A stretch of 42,427 bases of DNA from Actinomycetes bacterium (GTDB lineage Bacteria > Actinomycetota > Acidimicrobiia > Acidimicrobiales > RAAP-2): positions 1-42,427 of the forward strand of contig JAJYQJ010000035.1 in NCBI GenBank assembly GCA_021794655.1, given 5' to 3'. Positions 1 to 6,850 of this stretch are shown piece by piece (the first letter of the stretch is position 1; each line of letters begins with the position of its first letter). The notes beneath the pieces are model-generated. The model saw only the letters and a list, made by a program, of their open reading frames with translations. It was not told where the DNA came from and searched no databases. Both the position numbers and the translations under genes were made by a program.

Positions 1-1
1 C

Positions 2-2572
2 ACGGCGCGCCAAGGCGCGTCCATGGCCTTTGATCCAGCGACGGGGAACATGGTCCTCTTTGGCGGCTATAACAGCAGTAGCGGCGTTCTCGGTGACACC
101 TGGAGTTGGAACGGGACCAACTGGACCAAGCTATCGCCGGCTACGAACCCGCCTGCCCGCTACGGCGCATCCATGGCCTTTGATCCAGCGACGGGGAACA
201 TGGTCCTCTTTAGTGGCAATAACGCCAGTAGCGGTTATCTCGGTGACACCTGGAGTTGGAACGGGACCACTTGGACACAGCTCTCACCGGCTACGAGCCC
301 ACCTGCTCGCATTGACGCGTCGATGGCCTTTGACCCGGCGACGGGAAACATGGTCCTCTTTGGGGGGTTCAACGGCACCTATCTCTCTGACACGTGGACC
401 TGGGATGGGACCAACTGGACCCAACAGGCACCAACCAGCCCCACGGCGCGTAGCGGCGCATCCATGGCCTTCGACCCGGCTACGGGGAACATGCTCCTCT
501 TTGGTGGCTCTGGCAGTAGCGGTTACCTCGGTGACACCTGGACCTACGGCTATCCGCCCGGCACGGCTACGACCTGGTCCAAGCTCTCACCGGCTACGAG
601 CCCACCTGTCCGCTATCTCGCATCCATGGCCTACGACCCAGCGACCGGAGATATGGTCCTCTTCGGCGGCCTTGCCAGTCGCAGCAGTTTCGGTGACACC
701 TGGAGTTGGAATGGGACCAACTGGACCAAGCTCTCGCCGGCTACGAGCCCACCTCCCCGCTACGGAGCCTCGATGGCCTATGACCCGGCTACCGGAGATA
801 TGGTCCTCTTTGGCGGCAATAACGACAGTGGCGGTTATCTCGGTGATACCTGGACCTGGAACGGGACCACCTGGACCAAGCTATCGCCGGCTACGAGCCC
901 ACAGGCCCGCGTTGACGCGTCGATGGCCTTTGACCCAGCGACCGGAGATATGGTCCTCTTTGGCGGCTATAACAACACCAGCGGCCACTTCGCTGATACC
1001 TGGACCTGGAACGGGACCACCTGGACCAAGCTCTCGCCAGCTACGAGCCCACCCGCGCGCTTTGTAGCGTCGATGGCTTTCGACTCAGGTACTGGAAACA
1101 TGGTCCTCTTTGGCGGCTACGGCGGTGGCGGTTATCTCGGTGATACCTGGGCCTGGAACGGGACCAACTGGACCAAGCTCGCACCAGCTACGAGCGCATC
1201 TGCGCGCTTCGGAGCGTCGATGGCCTTCGACTCGGCTACCGGCAACATGGTGCTATTTGGGGGGAGCAACACCAGCGGCGTTCTCGGTGACACCTGGAGT
1301 TGGGATGGGACCACCTGGACCAAGCTCTCACCAGCTACGAGCCCATCTGCTCGCTACGGAGCGTCGATGGCCTACGACCCAGCGACGGCGAATATGGTCC
1401 TCTTTGGCGGCTATAACAACACCAGCGGCTTCCCCGCCGACACCTGGAGCTACCAGGCCGTAGCTGCCGCACCTTCTGTGCCGAGGGCTGCTCCAAGCTC
1501 TATTGGACAGTCGGCTGGGAACACAACGGCAACGATCACATGGGTGGATGTTCCAGCAGCCCAAGACGGTGGAAGTCCTATCAGCTCCTATAGTGCAGAG
1601 ATCCTAGATGGCACGACCGTTGTAGCTACCACCTCTGTTGCACCAGGAGTGGAGAAGGCGACCTTTTCCTCTCTTGTGAACGGCACGAGCTACACGATGA
1701 AGGTCGCTGCCGTAAACGGCGTTGGAACAGGACCCTATGGGACAAGTGCAGCGGTCGTTCCCTCCGCGCCTGTGCTGCCACAGCCTGGCTGTTCTTCTAC
1801 AGGGGTAGGCTCACCCGGCTTCCCGGGGGGCTACTGGCTGGCTGGTGCTAACGGAGCCGTCTACTCCTGTGGTGACGCTCCGTTCTATGGATCACTTGTG
1901 ACCCTTGGGATAACGCCGTCTAAGCCGATCGTTGGGATAGCTGCTACACCGGATAACAAGGGCTACTGGTTAGTAGCCTCAGACGGTGGGATCTTTGCCT
2001 TTGGTGACGCAGCGTTCTACGGCTCAATGGGTGGAAAGCCACTGAATAAGCCAGTAGTTGGAATGGCTGAGACCCCAGCTGGTGGCTACTACGAGGTCGC
2101 ATCTGACGGTGGGCTCTTCGCATTTGGACCAGGGGCCAGCTTTTATGGATCCATGGGTGGAAAGCCACTGAATGAGCCAGTAGTTGGAATGGCTGAGACC
2201 CCAGCTGGTGGCTACTACGAGGTCGCATCTGACGGTGGGCTGTTTGCCTTTGGACCAGGGACTCCGTTCTTGGGTTCTATGGGTGGTAAATCTCTCAATA
2301 AGCCAGTAGTTGGAATGGCGGTAGATCCAACAGGTGGCTACTACGAGGTCGCATCTGACGGTGGGCTGTTCGCCTTTGGGCCCGGGACCCCGTTCTTGGG
2401 TTCAATGGCTGGGAAGTTCTTGGATAGACCGCTAGTTGGAATGACCGCGACTTCAGGCCTTGGCTACTTCGAAGTTGCCTCCGACGGTGGAGTGTTCAGC
2501 TTTGGAAACGCGGTCTTTGCCGGGTCTCTTGGTGGACAGGGGTTCACGAACATCGTTGGGATGGCTCGTTAA
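2..2572 (+). CDS. Secreted/surface repeat protein, 5' end outside window
   Basis: The reading frame is open to the left edge, so the N-terminus and any signal peptide are missing. Ten tandem repeats of about 48 residues come first, each with a MAFDPATGNMVLFGG start, a DTWSWNGT middle and a KLSPATSPPAR end; this is a kelch/galactose-oxidase-like beta-propeller pattern. A fibronectin type III-like domain follows (about residues 490-590 of the visible part). The C-terminus carries about six repeats of roughly 43 residues with a GYWLVASDGG/FAFGDA/FYGSMGG pattern, which I associate with secreted proteins of Acidimicrobiia. There is no membrane anchor at the C-terminus. Repeat content suggests an extracellular binding or adhesive role; no catalytic motif is evident. 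The DNA repeats are close to identical, so copy number may vary by recombination. Family is inferred from repeat pattern only. Confidence 0.85.
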   Translation, partial: TARQGASMAFDPATGNMVLFGGYNSSSGVLGDTWSWNGTNWTKLSPATNPPARYGASMAFDPATGNMVLFSGNNASSGYLGDTWSWNGTTWTQLSPATSPPARIDASMAFDPATGNMVLFGGFNGTYLSDTWTWDGTNWTQQAPTSPTARSGASMAFDPATGNMLLFGGSGSSGYLGDTWTYGYPPGTATTWSKLSPATSPPVRYLASMAYDPATGDMVLFGGLASRSSFGDTWSWNGTNWTKLSPATSPPPRYGASMAYDPATGDMVLFGGNNDSGGYLGDTWTWNGTTWTKLSPATSPQARVDASMAFDPATGDMVLFGGYNNTSGHFADTWTWNGTTWTKLSPATSPPARFVASMAFDSGTGNMVLFGGYGGGGYLGDTWAWNGTNWTKLAPATSASARFGASMAFDSATGNMVLFGGSNTSGVLGDTWSWDGTTWTKLSPATSPSARYGASMAYDPATANMVLFGGYNNTSGFPADTWSYQAVAAAPSVPRAAPSSIGQSAGNTTATITWVDVPAAQDGGSPISSYSAEILDGTTVVATTSVAPGVEKATFSSLVNGTSYTMKVAAVNGVGTGPYGTSAAVVPSAPVLPQPGCSSTGVGSPGFPGGYWLAGANGAVYSCGDAPFYGSLVTLGITPSKPIVGIAATPDNKGYWLVASDGGIFAFGDAAFYGSMGGKPLNKPVVGMAETPAGGYYEVASDGGLFAFGPGASFYGSMGGKPLNEPVVGMAETPAGGYYEVASDGGLFAFGPGTPFLGSMGGKSLNKPVVGMAVDPTGGYYEVASDGGLFAFGPGTPFLGSMAGKFLDRPLVGMTATSGLGYFEVASDGGVFSFGNAVFAGSLGGQGFTNIVGMAR

Positions 2573-2636
2573 GGTCCACTTCGGCCTTCAGGCTGGACCA
2601 GCTCCCATCACACCCGGCGGTAGAGAAGGTGGTGCC

Positions 2637-2861
2637 GCGCGGATCACTCCGACAGGGGAGTTGGGGTGGGTGGAGCGAGAGCATGAGCGAATCCTGGTGA
2701 CGCGCAACGGCCGGCCGTCGTTTGTGCTCATGAGCACCGATGACCTTGACTCGCTCGAAGAGACGATCGACGTCCTTAGAGACCCAGAGCTCGTGGCCTC
2801 GCTGGCAAGGTCGAGAGCGGAACAGGAGCGAGGAGAGTCGCTACCCCTGCCGGAAGCTTGA
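2637..2861 (+). pseudogene. Phd/YefM-type antitoxin remnant
   Basis: The C-terminal two thirds read as a typical Phd/YefM antitoxin: VEREHERILVTRNGRPSF, then VLMSTDDLDSLEETI and an acidic, Arg-rich tail ending QERGESLPLPEA. The N-terminal DNA-binding part is missing or collapsed: the ELG of the first helix is joined directly to WVEREHE, as if short segments had been deleted. The upstream frame runs into the 3' end of the repeat-protein gene and has no sensible start. A GTG at 2670 with a GGGGAG 9 nt upstream could still give a 63-residue product containing the toxin-binding half only. No cognate toxin follows on this strand; the RelE gene next door is on the other strand and has its own antitoxin. 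Confidence 0.65.
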
Positions 2862-2926
2862 ATACGTGTACGAGGTCCCGATCACGTCCCGATCGCGCTG
2901 ATGCCTCAATGCTGCGAAATGCGCGC

Positions 2927-3262
2927 TCAGCTCAGTTGGGGTTCGCGAAAGATCCGATGAGTTCCCAGTCGGCGCCAGCGCACCGCCGGCCAACGGCGTC
3001 CAGCGGTATCGATTACAGTCGCCCACTCCCAGGTGGCTCGACCGTCAGGCCCGCTGAAGCTCCAGGTCATTTCAAAGATGCCCGGAGCGTTGACGACCGG
3101 CTTCACTCTCAGGCTGCCTGGCCACGACGAAGGGTCTTTCCTCTCGACGTAGCGATCGCTGGCTGTGTTGAAGGCACGAGCCGCGGTACGGAACTTTTCA
3201 CGTTCGCTCTTGGAGAGGCGCTGGTAGTCGGACTTGAATAACTCTGTGCGCTCGAACCTCAC
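2927..3262 (-). CDS. RelE/ParE-family toxin
   Basis: A 111-residue basic protein of RelE/ParE size. It opens with the typical FKSDYQRLSKSEREKF helix and ends with a strand-rich core containing GIFEMTWSFSGPDGRATW and RWRRLGTHRIF. Members of this superfamily usually cleave ribosome-bound mRNA or inhibit gyrase; which applies here cannot be told. The GTG start overlaps the stop codon of the upstream AbrB-type gene by 4 nt (GTGA), so the two are translationally coupled. The antitoxin-first order supports a TA operon. Alternative view: an orphan RelE-like protein without toxicity. The pairing and length argue for an intact module. Confidence 0.75.
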   Translation of the reverse strand: MRFERTELFKSDYQRLSKSEREKFRTAARAFNTASDRYVERKDPSSWPGSLRVKPVVNAPGIFEMTWSFSGPDGRATWEWATVIDTAGRRWPAVRWRRLGTHRIFREPQLS

Positions 3263-3546
3263 GAGTCGAGATCGGCCAGGAGCTCCTCGAGACCTTCGAC
3301 GGTTACGATGCGCCCGGCGGCGACAGCGTCGTCGGCCTCACGTTCCATCTGCTGCCAGCGCTCGGTCCAGAACCACGCCTGGTCAGCCGGCACCGCGACG
3401 TGTGGGCGTAGAACAATCTCTCCTTCTCGCTCGATGAGTTCGACCTGAGCCCCCGGCTGGTCCAAACCGAAGTGGCGCCGGATGCGGGTCGGGATGGCGA
3501 TGAGACCTCGGCCTTGTACGGTGAGGAACGTCTGATCGGCTGCCAT
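3259..3546 (-). CDS. AbrB/MazE-type antitoxin
   Basis: A 95-residue protein whose N-terminal half has the swapped-hairpin AbrB signature: FLTVQGRGLIAIPTRIRR followed by LGLDQPG-like and LIEREGEIVLRP strands. The C-terminal half is acidic (EREADDAVAAGRI, LEELLADLDS), as expected for a toxin-neutralising tail. I chose the ATG at 3546 rather than the upstream start at 3573, because the family begins directly before the first strand and because a TATACT hexamer lies 6 nt upstream, giving a leaderless transcript. It probably represses its own operon. Pairing an AbrB-fold antitoxin with a RelE-fold toxin is a hybrid combination. Confidence 0.75.
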   Translation of the reverse strand: MAADQTFLTVQGRGLIAIPTRIRRHFGLDQPGAQVELIEREGEIVLRPHVAVPADQAWFWTERWQQMEREADDAVAAGRIVTVEGLEELLADLDS

Positions 3547-3552
3547 AGAGGC

Positions 3553-3558
3553 AGTATA
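3553..3558 (-). promoter_or_regulatory. -10 hexamer of leaderless antitoxin gene
   Basis: On the minus strand TATACT ends 6 nt before the ATG at 3546. There is no Shine-Dalgarno sequence between them. No convincing -35 box is visible at the expected distance. The same spacing recurs before several other genes in this window. Confidence 0.5.
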
Positions 3559-3589
3559 GCAGAAAACTCGCAATACCGTATGGCTGTTT

Positions 3590-3626
3590 CACAGTCGCTA
3601 CTGGACCCGCTCCAGTAGCGACTGTG
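3590..3626. terminator. 16-bp perfect inverted repeat at gene end
   Basis: CACAGTCGCTACTGGA is followed by the 5-nt loop CCCGC and its exact reverse complement. The left arm contains the stop codon (3598-3600) of the membrane-protein gene on the minus strand. The stem would be very stable in RNA but no T-run follows on either strand, so it is either a factor-assisted terminator, an mRNA 3'-end stabiliser or a remnant recombination site. Confidence 0.6.
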
Positions 3627-5472
3627 CGGGGGCCCGGTTGGCTGGAAACTCAATTACGCTGCACAGACAAGAGTGCTCTTGAACGACAGTGTTGAGGTGA
3701 GCTAGGCGGACCAACGCAGACATCGGTACGTTTTGAAAGTTGTTGAGTTCGAACGCGACGAGCGGACTCGATAGGTACGAGATGTAGTCCGATTCGTCCT
3801 GCGCCATGAGCGTCGCCGCCAACTGCCGTTGCAACGAGACGAGTTCTCGCTGTGCGGCTGCGTTGAGCGGATGGGTGACCCCAATCACCCTTGCGCCGGG
3901 AAGTGTGGAGACGGTGCTGTAGAGCTGGCTCTCCTCTGTGACGTACAAGATCCATTTCACCTGCCGTGGAGTCGCCGTACGGCCGTAGCCGAACTGGAAT
4001 CCCAGAGCAGGATCGACGTAGATCGGCTTTCCTTCCCGGGAGAGCTGATCTACGATGCCGGCTTGGACTCCACCGAAAGATGAACCCAAGAACCGTACAA
4101 TCGCTGGACCGTCGGGCTGTCCCTTCGTCTGCATCTGGCTCAACAACGAAGCGGTGAGTGGACCGATCGGCGAGATCGGCCCGTTTGCAGAGGCGACGTC
4201 GGTTGCGAAGTTCGTAGTGCTCGCGATCAACGCGACCGTCATGAGAGCGATCCAGCCGTTGTAGGCGAGGTGGCCGCGTGTCACGTCGAAGCTGTCGACG
4301 AGTAGGATCAACGCGAGGACGACAGTTGCACAACCGGCGGTAATCCTCCAGTAAAAGATGTATGGATGAGGGTTGCCGCGGACGAAGACGAGTGATATCG
4401 CACTCGCGACGAGCAGGAGCGTAAGCATCCCGGCGATGAGGTGGTACTCGCTCGCTCCTCTGCGACGTTGTATTAGCCAGCATCCGGCCATCAACGCCGC
4501 CGGCACGAGTAGCCAAAGCAGCGAGTTCGGCGAGGAGAGAGTCGTCATCGGGTTAATCGGGTCTGAGCCGCCGAGCCAGGGCGGAAGCCATTTGAACTCC
4601 GTCGCGAGGTATCCGAGTCCCGCTGAAAGCCCGATAATAGGAGTCTGACTTCCAGTGCGTAGGTAGAAGTTAACTAGGTTGACGACGTTTCCGGGGAAGT
4701 GAAGTATCGGGTCGAGGACGAGGGGAGGAAACCACATCACGACCAACGTCACTACTGGCGGAATCCAAGAACGACGATCAGGGCCGCTCTTTAGCCGTCG
4801 GGTGTGCAAGACGAGGTGGACGAGTGCCCAGAGCGACAAGATCGCGACGAGCACTAGGTAGCCGACGTGGGTTTGGACGAGAAACGAGCCGACGAACGCG
4901 AGACCGAGGAGCCGCCGGCGATCTCCTCGGGCGACCAACAAGCACTGGAGAAGGAAGAGGACGAAGAAAGGAAACGCGACGTGAGGGTTCCAAACTTCCT
5001 GGAGAATCCAAGGTCCGGTCGCTACATAGGACAGTGAGAGGATCGACAACCAGATAACCGTCCAACGGAGCCCGCCGGTCTTCCAGGCGAGTCGTGCCGT
5101 CCAGGCGACTGCGACTCCTTGCAGGAGCGCAAAACCAACGAGGGTCGCCCACGCTGGATCGGAAAAGATCCACGCGAACGGAGCGACGAGGTAGTACATC
5201 GCGGGGCCGAGGTGGCACCAGCCAAACCTGTCGTACGCGCCGACGAGCGGCGTATTGGCCGAGAACGTGAAGACGTCTCGGACGCGAAGATCAATTACCG
5301 CTTGATCCTGGACAGGTAGGTAGTTCCGACCGGCCCTCTGGAGGACGACGACGAAGACCGGTACGAGTGCGACGACGGTGAGCGAGATAGCGGCAGATCT
5401 CTCCAACCATCCTCGTTTAACGGGCAATCTGTTGGACTCGGCGCGATCTTCGAACAGCTCCAGCTCCCCCAT
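3598..5472 (-). CDS. Polytopic membrane protein, GT-C glycosyltransferase-like
   Basis: A 624-residue integral membrane protein. After a short cytoplasmic N-terminus there is a first membrane helix (about residues 26-46), then a loop with DQAVIDLRVRDVF and YDRFGWCHLGPAMYYL. The acidic first extracytoplasmic loop between helices 1 and 2 is the arrangement of GT-C (ArnT/PMT-like) glycosyltransferases, where an Asp is catalytic. About ten further helices follow up to around residue 410, then a C-terminal extracytoplasmic domain of about 200 residues. A lipid-linked sugar transferase for cell-envelope glycans is an inference; I do not recognise a precise family. It starts 22 bp after nadA and is probably co-transcribed with it. 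No Shine-Dalgarno is visible before the ATG. Confidence 0.55.
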   Translation of the reverse strand: MGELELFEDRAESNRLPVKRGWLERSAAISLTVVALVPVFVVVLQRAGRNYLPVQDQAVIDLRVRDVFTFSANTPLVGAYDRFGWCHLGPAMYYLVAPFAWIFSDPAWATLVGFALLQGVAVAWTARLAWKTGGLRWTVIWLSILSLSYVATGPWILQEVWNPHVAFPFFVLFLLQCLLVARGDRRRLLGLAFVGSFLVQTHVGYLVLVAILSLWALVHLVLHTRRLKSGPDRRSWIPPVVTLVVMWFPPLVLDPILHFPGNVVNLVNFYLRTGSQTPIIGLSAGLGYLATEFKWLPPWLGGSDPINPMTTLSSPNSLLWLLVPAALMAGCWLIQRRRGASEYHLIAGMLTLLLVASAISLVFVRGNPHPYIFYWRITAGCATVVLALILLVDSFDVTRGHLAYNGWIALMTVALIASTTNFATDVASANGPISPIGPLTASLLSQMQTKGQPDGPAIVRFLGSSFGGVQAGIVDQLSREGKPIYVDPALGFQFGYGRTATPRQVKWILYVTEESQLYSTVSTLPGARVIGVTHPLNAAAQRELVSLQRQLAATLMAQDESDYISYLSSPLVAFELNNFQNVPMSALVRLAHLNTVVQEHSCLCSVIEFPANRAPAQSLLERVQ

Positions 5473-5494
5473 GTGTCGCAGCCCGAGGCGAGGC

Positions 5495-6589
5495 TCAGGT
5501 CGTCGCTAACATTCGCTCTAGCGCGACGCGCGCATCTTTCGCGGTCTCTTCGTCGACGACGATCTGGTTCCTGACCTCGCCTGCGACGAGCCCGTCCAAC
5601 ACCCACGCGAGGTGGGGAGCGTCGATCCTGAACATCGTCGAACACGGACAGACGAGGGGATCGAGAGATACGACCGTCTTGTCCGGAGTCTCGTCGTTCA
5701 AGCGGTTCACGAGGTGGATCTCGGTCCCGACTGCGATTGTCGAACCAGGCGGCGCCTCGTTGACGACGCGGATGATGAAGTCGGTTGACCCAACTCGGTC
5801 GGCCGCTTCTGCGACGTCGTGGGAGCACTCGGGGTGAACGACGACGATGCCGTCTGGATGCTCCCCTCTGAACGCGGAGATGTGTTCGGGGCGGAATCGT
5901 TGGTGCACCGAACAGTGTCCCTTCCACAACAGGAGCGTCGACGCCTTGATATCGGCCGACTGGAGGCCTCCGAGCTCTTTACGGGGATCCCAGACACTCA
6001 TGTCGGAAGCTCCATAGCCGAGATCAAAGCCGGTGTTGCGCCCGAGGTGTTGGTCGGGAAAGAAAAGAACCTGATCTCCGATCCCGAGCGCCCATTGAAG
6101 CACCGCGTTCGCGTTTGACGACGTACAGACGGATCCGCCGTTCCTTCCGACGAACGCCTTTAGTGCGGCCGAGGAGTTCACGTAAGTAATCGGGACGACG
6201 CGCACGATGTCGGTGATCCGAGAGAGGTCTTCCCAAGCCGACTCAACTTCGTCGAGATCGGCCATGTCGGCCATCGAGCATCCTGCGTTCAGGTCTGGCA
6301 GGATGACCTTTTGGCTGTTGGAAGTCAGTATGTCTGCGGACTCGGCCATGAAGTGAACCCCGCAGAAGACGATGAACTCTGCTTCCTTGCGGTTAGCGGC
6401 GATCCTCGAGAGCGCGAACGAGTCGCCCCTCGCGTCGGCGAAGCGCATCACTTCGTCGCGTTGATAGTGATGGCCGAGGATCAAGAGTCTCTCGCCGAGT
6501 GCGCGTTTTGCGGACTGAATAGCCGAAGCCAACTCGTCTTCGGACGCGGTTGTGTAACGCTCGTCTAGAGGTTTCTGTAGCCGTATCAT
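5495..6589 (-). CDS. nadA: Quinolinate synthase NadA
   Basis: A 364-residue enzyme that condenses iminoaspartate with dihydroxyacetone phosphate to quinolinate in de novo NAD synthesis, in the cytoplasm. Recognisable blocks are LGHHYQRDEV, CGVHFMAESADIL, DLNAGCSMAD, YVNSSAALKA, FFPDQHLGRNTG, WKGHCSVHQRF and VHPECSHDV. The three [4Fe-4S] ligands are most likely Cys104, Cys226 and one of Cys314/Cys316 (DPLVCPCSTMF). Length and insert pattern fit the long NadA subgroup. The ATG is preceded by AGAAGGGGG at good spacing. No nadB or nadC is next to it; the downstream gene is the membrane protein. Redox-sensitive because of the cluster. Confidence 0.95.
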   Translation of the reverse strand: MIRLQKPLDERYTTASEDELASAIQSAKRALGERLLILGHHYQRDEVMRFADARGDSFALSRIAANRKEAEFIVFCGVHFMAESADILTSNSQKVILPDLNAGCSMADMADLDEVESAWEDLSRITDIVRVVPITYVNSSAALKAFVGRNGGSVCTSSNANAVLQWALGIGDQVLFFPDQHLGRNTGFDLGYGASDMSVWDPRKELGGLQSADIKASTLLLWKGHCSVHQRFRPEHISAFRGEHPDGIVVVHPECSHDVAEAADRVGSTDFIIRVVNEAPPGSTIAVGTEIHLVNRLNDETPDKTVVSLDPLVCPCSTMFRIDAPHLAWVLDGLVAGEVRNQIVVDEETAKDARVALERMLATT

Positions 6590-6725
6590 CTGGCCCCCTT
6601 CTTGGGGAGAGCACCGATCTGGCCGGCGGGGACAGCCTGGTCGCCCTCCGCGGGGTTGTCGGCCTCGGTGCTGAGTATGTCGCCGGGGTACCAGGCCGGC
6701 ACCCCCATACTAGCCACACCGACTC

Positions 6726-6791
6726 GCCGGTGTCGTGACATTTGCTGAGGTCGCGAAATTGCCGGGTGTCGTGACAGTTGGCCGGTGTCGT
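6726..6791. repeat. Three direct repeats GCCGGTGTCGTGACA between nadA and uvrC
   Basis: Copies start at 6726 (GCCGGTGTCGTGACA), 6761 (same with one extra G) and 6781 (GCCGGTGTCGT, truncated). Each full copy contains TGTCGTGACA, an inverted repeat of TGTC/GACA around a 2-bp centre. They lie 60-125 bp upstream of the uvrC start and 137-202 bp upstream of nadA, so they could be operators for either divergent gene. No gene is evident in 6590-6850. Confidence 0.5.
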
Positions 6792-6850
6792 AGAGGAGCG
6801 GGTGCTCAGATGGCGTAGATCCTGCGTCGTTGAGGTGCGAGAATGGATCG

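Noticed and set aside
30-1067. Long second open frame inside the repeat-protein gene
   Set aside because: It is a periodic shadow of the kelch-like DNA repeats, Arg/Pro/Ser-rich, with no start signal.
2861-2927. Phd remnant and RelE gene considered as one TA pair
   Set aside because: They are on opposite strands and RelE has its own overlapping AbrB-type partner.
6830-6850. TTG at 6830 as uvrC start
   Set aside because: It adds seven residues not typical of UvrC; the ATG at 6851 fits the family start.
6590-6850. Small open frames between nadA and uvrC
   Set aside because: Low-complexity and overlapping the nadA ribosome-binding site or the repeat array; no sign of coding.
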